Assembly (NCBI GenBank): GCA_022822565.1
Contig: JAJEAX010000113.1
Location: 1-39,692, forward strand
Source of the DNA: Candidatus Latescibacterota bacterium
GTDB taxonomy: Bacteria; Latescibacterota; UBA2968
Reading direction: 5' to 3'
DNA: 39,692 bases
Part shown: piece after piece, positions 17,903 to 27,880 of the stretch
How positions within the stretch are numbered: position 1 is the stretch's first letter
Layout: the number at the start of each line of letters is the position of its first letter
Notes under the pieces: model-generated
What the model saw: only the letters and a program-made list of their open reading frames with translations
The model's database searches: none
Told to the model about the DNA's origin: nothing
Position numbers and translations under genes: made by a program

Positions 17903-18682
17903 TCAATCACGCCTCGCAATCAACGCTTTCGTCGTTGCGGCAACAATCCGCCGGGGTAATAAGCGCACAGTAAAAGCCAGCATCTTACTAATCAACCCGT
18001 GAATAGCCACGCGCTTTCCCTTTTGCATAGCTCTGTACCCATATTTTGCCACATCGGCACCCGTGGGCAATCCGCGCATATCAAACAAACGCGAACCCGT
18101 TGCACCCGCAGCATCTTGAAACCCCGTCTCCGTTGCCCCTGGACACAGCGCAGTCACGCTTACCCCCGTGCCCTTTAACTCATTGGCAATCGCATCTGAA
18201 AACGACAGCACATACGCCTTCGTCGCAAAATACACAGCCATCCTCGGGCCGGGCTGAAACGCCGCAGTCGAAGCCACATTCAAAATTCTTCCCCGACCCC
18301 GATCAATCAAACCAGGCAAAAACAACTTGGTCAAATGCGTCAAAGCGACAATATTTACCTGCAACATATCCGCTTCGGCCGTCCAATCTGTCTCCGCGTA
18401 AAAACCATAAACCCCAAACCCGGCATTATTCACCAGATAATCCACATCCCATCCCATCTCCGCGACCCGGTCATAAACCTTCTTTGCCCCGCCCTGCACC
18501 GACAAATCAGCCACAACCACCTCTGCTCTTACACCGTATTCCTCCCGCACCTCTTCTGCCAGCGCATGCAACTTATCCTCGGACCGCGCCGACAAAATCA
18601 CATCGACCCCATCAGCTGCAAACACCCGCGCCAGTTCCAGACCAATACCACTCGACGCGCCCGTAATCAGTGCTATAGCCAT
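17903..18682 (-). CDS. SDR family NAD(P)-dependent oxidoreductase
   Basis: ALITGASSGIGLELAR (TGxxxGIG), NNAG, YFATKAYV (YxxxK). ATG at 18682 preferred to 18790. Confidence 0.93.
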   Translation of the reverse strand: MAIALITGASSGIGLELARVFAADGVDVILSARSEDKLHALAEEVREEYGVRAEVVVADLSVQGGAKKVYDRVAEMGWDVDYLVNNAGFGVYGFYAETDWTAEADMLQVNIVALTHLTKLFLPGLIDRGRGRILNVASTAAFQPGPRMAVYFATKAYVLSFSDAIANELKGTGVSVTALCPGATETGFQDAAGATGSRLFDMRGLPTGADVAKYGYRAMQKGKRVAIHGLISKMLAFTVRLLPRRIVAATTKALIARRD

Positions 18683-18811
18683 AAGACCCGCCTCCTTTTC
18701 TCCTGCCTCAATATGTAAAAAAATTCGCACAATGGCTAACGATAAATCTGCTTTACAGGTGCCCCAATAATAACTATTCTTGTTTCCCATCCCACAATCA
18801 CCGAGGCAACC

Positions 18812-19840
18812 ATGAAACTATTGCAATTCGCACACCCCGAACAAGGACCTCGCCTGGGACTTGTCAAAGGCGACGATGTTCTCGATCTCACAGCCTGCGC
18901 CCCACACCCGACTTCGCTTCACGACCTCTATTACCGCCACGGGGGCAACAAAAACAGTATTGAAACCACAGTAGCGTCAATCAATATCCACAATGCGCCG
19001 CGCCTCTTACTCCGCGACCTCCTCGACAACACGTCCGACCCCGATCAACCGCACCTCATCAGCCCAATAACCGCACCGGCAGATGCACCGCACAAATTGC
19101 GGATCTGGCTCGCCGGTGTCACCCATGAAGACAGCGCAAAATTGCGCGAAATAGAAGCCAAACAGGCCACGGGTGATGCCGTCAACGTCTATGATCAAAA
19201 ATACCGGGAATGCGCGCAGGGCGGCATTCCCGAACTCTTTGCCAAAAACGACACCGCTGCCCTCGTCGGACACGGCGGACGCATATCGCACCCGCACAAC
19301 ACCCTGCGCCTCGTCCCTGAAACAGAACTCGTAACCATCTATGGCCTCAACACCACAGGTCAAATTGAGCGATTGGGCTACACCGGCGGCAACGATTACA
19401 CCGACAACGGCATCGAAGCCGAAAACCCGCTCAACTTACCCCAGGCAAAAAACTGGTCCCATGGCTGCGCCAGCCTCGGCCCCCTGATGGTCACCAACTC
19501 GGCCTATGACGACAGCAGCGTAGCCGTCTCTTGCGAAGTGATACGCAACAACACGCGCATTGCCTACAAAGAAGGACATACCGGACAAAACCATCTCAAC
19601 ATGCCCGACGGCCTCTTTCATCTCGAGCGGTCGCTCTTTTCCCGCTTACCCCTTGAACCCGACACCCTGCAAATCCTCTACTGGGGCACACCCATTGTCT
19701 TTTCCGACCACGACCTCGAAAGCGGCTTGTGTGAAGGCGACCGCGTATGCATGACCTTTGAAGGCATTGGACCTCTCGAAAATCCCATCACCGCTTTTCC
19801 GCAAACAAATCAACTGCAATGGCTAAAAAAAAGAAGTTAG
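18812..19840 (+). CDS. FAH-superfamily protein, GguC/AraD1-like
   Basis: MKLLQFAHPEQGPRLGLVKGDDVLDLT..., WLAGVTHEDSAKLREIEAK, ETELVTIYGLNTTGQIERLGYTGGNDYTDNGIEAENPLNLPQAKNWSHGCASLGPLMV. Confidence 0.75.
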   Translation: MKLLQFAHPEQGPRLGLVKGDDVLDLTACAPHPTSLHDLYYRHGGNKNSIETTVASINIHNAPRLLLRDLLDNTSDPDQPHLISPITAPADAPHKLRIWLAGVTHEDSAKLREIEAKQATGDAVNVYDQKYRECAQGGIPELFAKNDTAALVGHGGRISHPHNTLRLVPETELVTIYGLNTTGQIERLGYTGGNDYTDNGIEAENPLNLPQAKNWSHGCASLGPLMVTNSAYDDSSVAVSCEVIRNNTRIAYKEGHTGQNHLNMPDGLFHLERSLFSRLPLEPDTLQILYWGTPIVFSDHDLESGLCEGDRVCMTFEGIGPLENPITAFPQTNQLQWLKKRS

Positions 19841-19899
19841 AAGACCACCCAACACCACCCCAAGGCGGTGCTTCTTCACCCTTCACATTTCACAGCAAC

Positions 19900-19919
19900 G
19901 GGCGAGGCATGCCTCGCCC
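19900..19919. repeat. REP-like 20-nt palindrome, second copy
   Basis: GGGCGAGGCATGCCTCGCCC, with flanking aac...ctaca, identical to the 9614-9633 unit. Confidence 0.85.
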
Positions 19920-19925
19920 CTACAA

Positions 19926-19956
19926 TTATCTGTGTCCATCTGCGTTCATCTGCGGA
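19926..19956 (-). repeat. Dispersed GATGAACAC-type repeat (reverse orientation)
   Basis: Reverse complement ccgcagatgaacgcagatggacacaga matches 37969-37995 ccaccgatgaacaccgatgaacacaga at 22/27 positions. Confidence 0.65.
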
Positions 19957-19985
19957 TCACACTTCACACTTCCTCAGGAGACACC

Positions 19986-20378
19986 ATGAACCGCTCGCTA
20001 CTCATTGCACTCGTTCTCACACTCAGTTCCCTCATCTCTCTGATCGTCACCGCATCTTTCGCCCAAATTCCCGACACTTATACCAATTTAAAAGTCCTGC
20101 CCAAAGACATCAAAAAAGCGCAACTCATGCAATACATGAAAGATTTTAGCAAAGCACTGGGCGTGCGCTGTCACGCTTGCCACAAAGGAGAAGAAGGACA
20201 ATCCCTATCCACTTACGACTTCGCATCAGACGAAAACCCCCGCAAAGACATTGCGCGCCTCATGATCACAATGACGCAAAAAATCAACGGCGAAATCCTC
20301 AAAGACTTCAAAGAAGGACAATTCACACAGATCACCTGCCAGACCTGTCATCGAGGACAACAAGTACCGGACGCATGA
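19986..20378 (+). CDS. Small secreted diheme c-type cytochrome (reaction-centre cytochrome c subunit-like)
   Basis: Signal peptide MNRSLLIALVLTLSSLISLIVTASFAQ; two CxxCH motifs (CHACH, CQTCH). ATG 19986 with upstream caggag; longer ORF start at 19932 overlaps repeats. Confidence 0.8.
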   Translation: MNRSLLIALVLTLSSLISLIVTASFAQIPDTYTNLKVLPKDIKKAQLMQYMKDFSKALGVRCHACHKGEEGQSLSTYDFASDENPRKDIARLMITMTQKINGEILKDFKEGQFTQITCQTCHRGQQVPDA

Positions 20379-20395
20379 TACCTCCTCTCCCCCGA

Positions 20396-20421
20396 AGAAT
20401 GCGAGACATTCTGTTTTTTTT
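20396..20421 (+). terminator. Putative rho-independent terminator after the cytochrome gene
   Basis: agaatg-cgaga-cattct-g-tttttttt. Confidence 0.55.
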
Positions 20422-20535
20422 ACCATACTTTACCAACCAGTCAACTATTAATATCATTTTACTAATTAACAATATCTTATATAAATGCATTTCCTTAAAA
20501 TTTGCCTTTCTATCGCACAAAAATATTCTCTACAT

Positions 20536-20564
20536 TTGACAAAATTCATTATCCCTCGTAAATT
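20536..20564 (+). promoter_or_regulatory. Putative promoter of the pyruvate dehydrogenase operon
   Basis: TTGACA (20536-20541), 17-bp spacer, TAAATT (20559-20564). Confidence 0.5.
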
Positions 20565-20646
20565 TTACGCACAGAACTGATATTTTTGGATACGCGCGTA
20601 GATTTCAAATACCCGTCATTGCACCACAGAACAAAGGGGTTTTACC

Positions 20647-23352
20647 ATGGCCGATTCTGTCGCACCAGGTACATATCGCGATACCGATCCCATCGAAACC
20701 GAAGAATGGATCGAATCTCTGGCTTATGTTCTGCAAAACGGCGGTCCCGACCGCGTGCGCTATTTGCTCGACCGCCTCGAACAAGAAGCAGAAAAAAGTC
20801 TGGACGTTGACATACCCTTCGCACCTCATACGCCTTATATCAACACCATCCCGCGCGACAAACAACTGCCCTATCCGGGCGACCGAGAAATCGAGCGTCG
20901 CATCAAAAGTCTCGTACGCTGGAATGCCATGGCCATGGTCACCCGTGCCAACAAAGAAGCCGATGGCATTGGCGGTCACATCTCCACCTTTGCATCGGCT
21001 GCCACGCTCTATGAAGTGGGTCAAAATCACTTCTTCAAAGCGCCCAATGGCGATTTCTCCGGGGACCAGGTCTTCTTCCAGGGCCATGCCTCGCCCGGCA
21101 TGTATGCCCGCGCCTTTCTCGAAGGCCGGCTAAGCACCGAACACCTCGAAAACTTCCGCCGAGAACTCCGCAACCCCGGCGGCCTGTCTTCCTATCCCCA
21201 CCCCTATCTCATGCCCGACTTCTGGCAATTCCCCACAGTATCCATGGGCCTTGGCCCCCTCGTGGGCATCTTCCAGGCCCGCTTTAACCGCTACCTCGAA
21301 GACCGCGGCCTCAAATCCACTCGCGATTCCAAAGTCTGGGTCTTCGTTGGCGACGGCGAAACAGACGAGCCCGAAACCCTCGGCGCCATCAGCCTGGCAA
21401 CCCGCGAACAACTCGACAACCTCATCTTTGTAATCAACTGCAACCTGCAACGCCTCGACGGTCCCGTGCGCGGCAATAGCAAAATAATCCAAGAGCTCGA
21501 ACAGGTCTTTCGCGGCGCTGGCTGGAATGTCATCAAAGTGATATGGGGAGACGATTGGGACGCACTACTCGAAAAAGACACCCAGGGCCTGCTTCAGCAG
21601 CGCATGGAAGAAGTCGTCGATGGTCAATACCAGAAATACACCGTCGAATCCGGCGAATACATCCGCCGCGACTTTTTTGGCACCCATCCCGACTTGCTCA
21701 AAATAGTCGAACATCTCTCGGATGAACAACTTCAAAAATTGCGTCGCGGAGGTCACGATCCCGAAAAAGTGTACGCCGCCTTCAACGCTGCCGTGGAACA
21801 CAAAGGCGCACCAACGGTCATCCTGGCCAAAACCATCAAAGGCTATGGCCTGGGCGAAGCTGGCGAAGGCCGCAACATGACCCACCAGCAAAAAAAGCTC
21901 GAAGAAGACGAGATGCGAGATTTCAAACGCCGCTTTGACATCCCCATCTCCGACAGCGAAGTGGGCAAAGCACCCTTTTATCGTCCCCCCGACGACAGCC
22001 CTGAAATGCAGTATCTGCAACAACGCCGAAACGAACTCGGCGGCTATTTGCCCGCCCGAAGCGTGCGCGCCAAACCCATTCAAGCGCCCTCGCGCGACGT
22101 ATTTGACGAAGCCTTCAAAGGTACAGGTGACCGCCAGGCTTCTACAACAATGGCTTTTGCGCGCCTATTTGCCAAACTCGCCCGCGACAAAGACATCGGC
22201 AAACTGCTCGTCCCCATCATCCCGGACGAAGCCCGCACCTTTGGTATGGATTCCCTATTTCGGCAACTCGGCATCTACTCGCACATGGGGCAGATATACG
22301 AACCCGTTGACGCGGGCAATATCAGCTACTACCGAGAAGCGCAAGACGGCCAAATTCTCGAAGAAGGCATCAACGAAGCCGGTGCCATGTCCTCATTCAT
22401 CTGCGCTGGCACAGCTTATGCCACACACGGCGTCAACACCATCCCATTTTACATCTACTATTCCATGTTCGGCTTTCAGCGCGTGGGCGACCTCATGTGG
22501 CTGGCCGGCGATATCCGCTGCAAGGGCTTTCTCTTAGGCGGAACAGCCGGGCGCACCACGCTCAACGGCGAAGGCCTCCAGCACGAAGACGGACACAGCC
22601 ACATTCTGGCCTCATCCGTTCCCAACTGTATCGCCTACGACCCCGCCTATGCTTACGAAATTGCCATCATCATTCAGGACGGCATTCGGCGCATGTACCA
22701 GGAACAGGAAGATGTTTATTACTACATGACTCTGGGCAATGAAAACTACGAACACCCCCCCATGCCCAAAGGCGTTGAAGAAGGCATTGTCAAAGGCATT
22801 TATCCGCTCAAAGAACACGAAATGCAACAGGGCCAGCACAAGATTCAGCTCTTTGGCAGTGCATCTATCCTTCGCGAAACCCTGCGCGCGCAAGAAATCC
22901 TCGCCGCAGAATACAATATTTCCGCCGACGTGTGGAGCGTCACTTCATACAAGGAATTGCGGCGGGACGCGCTTGAGACTGAGCGGTGGAACATGCTACA
23001 CCCAACGAGGCGCAAGAAAAAGCCGTACATCGTCAAAGTACTCGAAAAAACCGATGGGCCGATCGTCGCCGCATCCGATTACATGAAATCCCTGCCCGAA
23101 ATGATCCACCCCTGGGTACCCGAAGACATGATGGTGCTGGGCACAGATGGATTTGGGCGCAGCGACACGCGCCAGGCTCTGCGCCGGCATTTTGAAGTCG
23201 ATGCCGAAAGCATTGCTGTGGCCGCGCTTTACGTCCTGGCAAAACAGGGCAAAATTAAACGCGAACAGGTCGCCACAGCCATCGACGAACTCGGAATAGA
23301 TCCCGAGAAAATCGATCCGGTATCGGCTGGTCCGGTCACGACGTATTATTAG
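20647..23352 (+). CDS. aceE: Pyruvate dehydrogenase E1 component, homodimeric type
   Basis: RDTDPIETEEWIESLAYVLQNGGPDRVRYLLDRLE, GHASPGMYARAFLEGRL, WVFVGDGETDEPETLGAISLATREQLDNLIFVINCNLQRLDGPVRGN, TAGRTTLNGEGLQHEDGHSH. Confidence 0.97.
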   Translation: MADSVAPGTYRDTDPIETEEWIESLAYVLQNGGPDRVRYLLDRLEQEAEKSLDVDIPFAPHTPYINTIPRDKQLPYPGDREIERRIKSLVRWNAMAMVTRANKEADGIGGHISTFASAATLYEVGQNHFFKAPNGDFSGDQVFFQGHASPGMYARAFLEGRLSTEHLENFRRELRNPGGLSSYPHPYLMPDFWQFPTVSMGLGPLVGIFQARFNRYLEDRGLKSTRDSKVWVFVGDGETDEPETLGAISLATREQLDNLIFVINCNLQRLDGPVRGNSKIIQELEQVFRGAGWNVIKVIWGDDWDALLEKDTQGLLQQRMEEVVDGQYQKYTVESGEYIRRDFFGTHPDLLKIVEHLSDEQLQKLRRGGHDPEKVYAAFNAAVEHKGAPTVILAKTIKGYGLGEAGEGRNMTHQQKKLEEDEMRDFKRRFDIPISDSEVGKAPFYRPPDDSPEMQYLQQRRNELGGYLPARSVRAKPIQAPSRDVFDEAFKGTGDRQASTTMAFARLFAKLARDKDIGKLLVPIIPDEARTFGMDSLFRQLGIYSHMGQIYEPVDAGNISYYREAQDGQILEEGINEAGAMSSFICAGTAYATHGVNTIPFYIYYSMFGFQRVGDLMWLAGDIRCKGFLLGGTAGRTTLNGEGLQHEDGHSHILASSVPNCIAYDPAYAYEIAIIIQDGIRRMYQEQEDVYYYMTLGNENYEHPPMPKGVEEGIVKGIYPLKEHEMQQGQHKIQLFGSASILRETLRAQEILAAEYNISADVWSVTSYKELRRDALETERWNMLHPTRRKKKPYIVKVLEKTDGPIVAASDYMKSLPEMIHPWVPEDMMVLGTDGFGRSDTRQALRRHFEVDAESIAVAALYVLAKQGKIKREQVATAIDELGIDPEKIDPVSAGPVTTYY

Positions 23353-23388
23353 TTTCTGGACATGCTTGTTGAATAGAGGTTCACATCA

Positions 23389-26300
23389 ATGAACACAGTT
23401 GGCCGACCAAATAGAGACGCGCTCAATAGTGCGTTGGACATCTACCGCGACGCCATGCGTTCGTTTATTGTCCGGTGTCTAAAGAAAGTTCAGGGCACAC
23501 AGGTCGAAGATGTGATATGCGACGCGCTAAATGACCGGCAGGCTCAGCAGTTTAGCCAAAATTTGCGTCAGAACGATAATATCGAAGCTGCGATAGATAT
23601 CAATGATTTCCCGCCACTCATCAGTAGAAACTGGCACGACATCTTCAGGGAACAGTTCGATGGGGAAATGACGGTTCAGAATAGGCTATGGCTGATTAAG
23701 GAGGCCCGGGATAAAGCAGCACATCCCGGGCAGCGAGATATGGATGCAGAGTTCGTCCGGACCAATCTGTATCAAATCGCCGATGTGCTCGACAAGATCA
23801 ATGTACCGACGCAGAAGCAGGCGGTAGAAAAGATCAGAGATCAACTGGTCACCCCTTCCAGCCAAAGCGATCCTGCTATCGTCCCGGCACAGACCCAGAG
23901 CGAACCCACAACACAACCCTCCCGTTCAAACGGCAACCTCACACCCTGGCGCGAAGTGATTCGACCCAATACAGATGTTCAGCAGGGAATTTTTCAGGAA
24001 GCAGAGTTTGCAGCAGACTTGCAGCAGGTATATGATGGACGCGCCAGCGCCACAAATTACGGCAACCCGGTCAGTTTCTTCAATCACACGTATATCACCC
24101 CAGGCATCCGCACATTACTGGTAAACACCCTAAAACGGCTTAGCGGCAATGGTGGCGATCCCGTTATCCAAACCAAAACGGGCTTCGGCGGAGGCAAGAC
24201 CCACAGCCTGATCGCGCTCTATCACCTGGTGAACAGCACCGACGCCCTGACCAATCCTACAGGGAATGAGCAATCCGATCAGACCTACGACGAAATACGC
24301 GGCCTGATGGAAGAAGCCGGGCTGAACACAGATAGCGGCATTCAAGCCCGCGTCGCCGTACTCGATGGAACGTATCTTTCATCCACCGATACAACAAAGA
24401 CCAGAGAAAAGGGCGACCCTCTAAATACCCTGTGGGGCGTGATGGCTTACCAGTTGGGTGGACAGGAGGCTTATGACCTCGTAGGTCAAGCCGCACGCCA
24501 AGGCACGGCACCCGGCGGTGCTCAACTCGATCAGCTATTCGCACAGGTCGCACCTTGTGTCATTCTTATTGACGAACTTGTGGCGTATGTACGCAATGCC
24601 GAAAGTACACAGGACAACATTTACACTTTCATCCAGGCACTCACCCAATCAGTCCGCAGGAACGACAAAACATCCCTGGTCGTAACCTTGCCCGAAAGCA
24701 GCATTGAGGCGGGAAGCGATGCCGGTATGGAGGCCCTCAGTCGGCTTGAGCATCTCTTGGGACGCATTGAAGCCGTATGGGAACCTCTTGAGGTAAACGA
24801 GGCGTTTGAAGTGGTACGCCGACGGCTCTTCGGCAATGTTATAGACGAAACAGAAAGAGATCGCACCTGCGAAAGATTCTCGCGGATGTACAATCCTCGA
24901 GACTATCCTCAAGGAACCAATGAACAGCGTTATTTGGAGCGCATGAAAGCGTGTTATCCCATCCACCCAGAAATATTTGACCGTCTCTATGAAGACTGGT
25001 CTGCTATTCCTCAGTTCCAGCGCACGCGTGGCGTGCTTAGGATGATGGCGCATTGCGTCAGCCGCCTGTATCTCAACAGCGATTCTTCTCCACTGATCCT
25101 GCCGGGCAATCTGACCTTAAGCGATGCAGCATTGGCCAACGAATTTGTCAGGTTGCTTGGTAACCAATGGAGTCCTGTCCTGTCTGAAATAGATAGCGAT
25201 GGCTCCAGGACCGATAACATAGATCATTCTTACCAGCGATTTGCTAATGTCGGAGGCGCAGCGCGGCGCATAGCTCGTGCCGTATTTCTCGGCAGTTCCG
25301 CCAGCGGTGCCGTCAAGGGTATTGATGCCCGCCAGATTCGCCTGGGCGTTGTTCAACCCGGACAGGGTGTCTCAGTCTATAACGAAGCTCTCAATCGCAT
25401 GAGCGGCGACCTCTATTACCTCTACAGCAGCGACGATCGGTACTATTTCCACGCAGAGGAAAACCTCAATAAAGTCGCCACCGATCGTGCGGGTGCATTG
25501 AACAACAGGGAAATCCACGCACACATAGTCAATGAGCTTCAAGAGACTGTTAGACGCCAATCGGAAGTTATGATATGTCCAAATAATTCCAGTGCCGTAC
25601 CCGAATCGGATGCAGTGCGCCTGGTGGTCCTGCCGCCTGACAAACCCCTGCCAAGCAGGTCAAGTGAACGCGATGACGCCACGCCAGAGGCATTGGATAT
25701 CCTCCAGAACCGCGGTGACGCGAGCCGGATTTGTAGAAATACCCTGCTCTTCTTGACCGCGAGGAATGACGAAATTCGCACCCTGCGCAATGTGGTCAGG
25801 CAGTATTTGGCATGGAATTCCATCGTCAATGGTGCCAATCGGCTCGAAAACCTCTCAGGCGACCGTCTAAGACAGACACAAAACAGCATCAGAACAGCGG
25901 AATCAGAGATACGGACCGCTCTGGTGAATGCCTACCGCTGGGCCTTGGCACCGGTGCAAGACAACCCACAAAAAGCCGAATACCGAATGAACGAGGTGCA
26001 GATCAATGCTCGGGATACCGGTGAGATTATCCAGAGTGCGTTCAATACGTTTATCGAAGGCGAAGCACTCGTGGGAAACATATCTCCTTCCGCACTTACC
26101 AGTATGCTGGAACAATACGTATGGAATAACGAGACCTACCGCGACCACATCGATATAGATATCCTGTGGAATATGATGACGAATAACGTTTACATGCATC
26201 GCCTGCGGAATAAGGACATACTGATAAGGTGCATTGGGCAAGGCGTGACTGAGCGCAAATTCGGATATGCCGAAAGTCACTATAAAGACGATTACAAGGG

Positions 26301-26730
26301 TCTGCGCTTTGGCGAACCTATGTCTGATATGTCAATTATAGCAGATAGCGGTTCAGGACTTTTGGTCAATCCCGAAATGGCACAACTCGTAAAGGATGAA
26401 ACGCCGCCGGAGGAAGAAACACAGACACCAACTGATGACACAGACACCTACATCACCGAAGAAGAACCTACCGAAACCGAGGATACTGTACCTTCACAAC
26501 GCGGTCCCAGGCACATCACTGCCACCAAGACAATGCAGAGCGATATTTCCCTGGATGATGTCAACCTGTTGCGCGAAGAGATTATCCGCAACCTACGCGA
26601 CGATGGCGGGGAAATAACCGTTAGCATTACCATCAATGCAAAAAAATTAGCTGGCTTCTCTGAAAGTATCACTCGCTCCGTGCGAGAGAACAGTACCCAG
26701 CTTAGTATTGATTTTAAAGAAAAGCTATGA
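23389..26730 (+). CDS. DUF499-type ATPase with N-terminal Swt1-like HEPN domain
   Basis: N-terminal NSALDIYRDAMRSFIVRCLKKVQG...KEARDKAAHPGQ (Swt1-type HEPN-like); Walker A KTGFGGGKTHSLIALYHL; Walker B CVILIDELVAYVRN; overall DUF499 pattern. Confidence 0.82.
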   Translation: MNTVGRPNRDALNSALDIYRDAMRSFIVRCLKKVQGTQVEDVICDALNDRQAQQFSQNLRQNDNIEAAIDINDFPPLISRNWHDIFREQFDGEMTVQNRLWLIKEARDKAAHPGQRDMDAEFVRTNLYQIADVLDKINVPTQKQAVEKIRDQLVTPSSQSDPAIVPAQTQSEPTTQPSRSNGNLTPWREVIRPNTDVQQGIFQEAEFAADLQQVYDGRASATNYGNPVSFFNHTYITPGIRTLLVNTLKRLSGNGGDPVIQTKTGFGGGKTHSLIALYHLVNSTDALTNPTGNEQSDQTYDEIRGLMEEAGLNTDSGIQARVAVLDGTYLSSTDTTKTREKGDPLNTLWGVMAYQLGGQEAYDLVGQAARQGTAPGGAQLDQLFAQVAPCVILIDELVAYVRNAESTQDNIYTFIQALTQSVRRNDKTSLVVTLPESSIEAGSDAGMEALSRLEHLLGRIEAVWEPLEVNEAFEVVRRRLFGNVIDETERDRTCERFSRMYNPRDYPQGTNEQRYLERMKACYPIHPEIFDRLYEDWSAIPQFQRTRGVLRMMAHCVSRLYLNSDSSPLILPGNLTLSDAALANEFVRLLGNQWSPVLSEIDSDGSRTDNIDHSYQRFANVGGAARRIARAVFLGSSASGAVKGIDARQIRLGVVQPGQGVSVYNEALNRMSGDLYYLYSSDDRYYFHAEENLNKVATDRAGALNNREIHAHIVNELQETVRRQSEVMICPNNSSAVPESDAVRLVVLPPDKPLPSRSSERDDATPEALDILQNRGDASRICRNTLLFLTARNDEIRTLRNVVRQYLAWNSIVNGANRLENLSGDRLRQTQNSIRTAESEIRTALVNAYRWALAPVQDNPQKAEYRMNEVQINARDTGEIIQSAFNTFIEGEALVGNISPSALTSMLEQYVWNNETYRDHIDIDILWNMMTNNVYMHRLRNKDILIRCIGQGVTERKFGYAESHYKDDYKGLRFGEPMSDMSIIADSGSGLLVNPEMAQLVKDETPPEEETQTPTDDTDTYITEEEPTETEDTVPSQRGPRHITATKTMQSDISLDDVNLLREEIIRNLRDDGGEITVSITINAKKLAGFSESITRSVRENSTQLSIDFKEKL

Positions 26731-27632
26731 AATACTATTTAACCCGTGGAACAATTGGAGCGACCGATCTTGAAATCGATGAAAACCGCTACGAGGACTA
26801 CAAAGAATCAAATAAGGTGCTCAAAAGTTGTTTGTCGTTTGAGAAAAGCTACGAAATTCTGCTCTCAAACTACATCGATCTGGAAAATGAACGGCTATCA
26901 TGGGCAACGCTTGAGATGGTACGAGTCAGGTCGAGAGATGACTTTTTGAACGCAACGCTCTCTTTAGATCGACGAATGGTAAACTTTTTATCAACGGCTC
27001 GTCTGCATATTGAACATCTTCAAAAACGGGGAGGAGACTGCGTGAGCGGCCAGTCCATTGAAGATGTCAAAGCTGTTGTTAAATGTTTCTGCGATACCGA
27101 GAAGGCCAATAAGCCGGAGTATAAATTCATGTGGGATCTACGAAATGAGGTGCTGCACTCGAGCCTGCCAACTAATTGGGTCAGTTTCTCTTCAAATCGG
27201 ACGAACTCATTTGATGATTCAAATCCAAAATTCGAGTATTCGCTAAACTTTGGATTGTCAAAATCGTTAGCCATGGGTTTTAAGCAGAATGAACTCGAGT
27301 CCATATCAAGTAATGACAAAATCGATTTGATGTCGGTTAGCAGGGTTTATATGGAATCACTCAGCACTATTCACGTAAAGTTTAGAGAGTACATCGCAGA
27401 GTCTGTTTCGCAAGCGCGTAGCAAAATGGAAGAAGCGTTTCATCGGTACAAAAAAGTGTGCGAGGATAACCTAATCGGTCTGTATCTTTGGAAAGTCAAC
27501 GACTCGTCTGATATTGTAGAAGAGTTTCACTTCTCTTTGTTCCATGATGACCGGCGTATTCAACTGCAAAAAAAGAATCGCAAGCTCGTCAATTTGCGTA
27601 ATCGACATGTAACTGGAAAACAAGCTGAGTAA
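26727..27632 (+). CDS. Uncharacterised protein with HEPN-type RNxxxH motif
   Basis: ATGA overlap with the upstream stop; helical sequence with FMWDLRNEVLHSSLP (R-N-x3-H) preceded by FLSTARLHIEHLQK. Confidence 0.7.
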   Translation: MKYYLTRGTIGATDLEIDENRYEDYKESNKVLKSCLSFEKSYEILLSNYIDLENERLSWATLEMVRVRSRDDFLNATLSLDRRMVNFLSTARLHIEHLQKRGGDCVSGQSIEDVKAVVKCFCDTEKANKPEYKFMWDLRNEVLHSSLPTNWVSFSSNRTNSFDDSNPKFEYSLNFGLSKSLAMGFKQNELESISSNDKIDLMSVSRVYMESLSTIHVKFREYIAESVSQARSKMEEAFHRYKKVCEDNLIGLYLWKVNDSSDIVEEFHFSLFHDDRRIQLQKKNRKLVNLRNRHVTGKQAE

Positions 27633-27840
27633 CGAGAAGTAAATGGACATTTCAAAAAAATTTGTGACGTAGGGCGATAAGTCGCGTTGATGAATACAAA
27701 AAATATGGGTTGTGATACTCTCAAAAACGTGTAATTTTACTTGAAAAACTGCCGCGAGATAATTCTGTACAAACTCAGCGGATCAGCCGCGAACCAATCC
27801 TATAGCGACCACTCCTATTTACTATCGTTGGAAATTCATA

Positions 27841-27880
27841 GGGGAAGAACCATGACCAAAGGGGGAAAGCCATGACCAAA
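27841..27880 (+). repeat. 20-bp tandem imperfect duplication containing SD-like sequence and ATG
   Basis: ggggaagaaccatgaccaaa / gggggaaagccatgaccaaa, 17/20 identical. Confidence 0.85.

Noticed and set aside
23353-23388. Possible target-site duplication at the cassette boundaries
   Set aside because: Compared by eye with 33161-33270; only trivial short matches, no convincing direct or inverted repeat.
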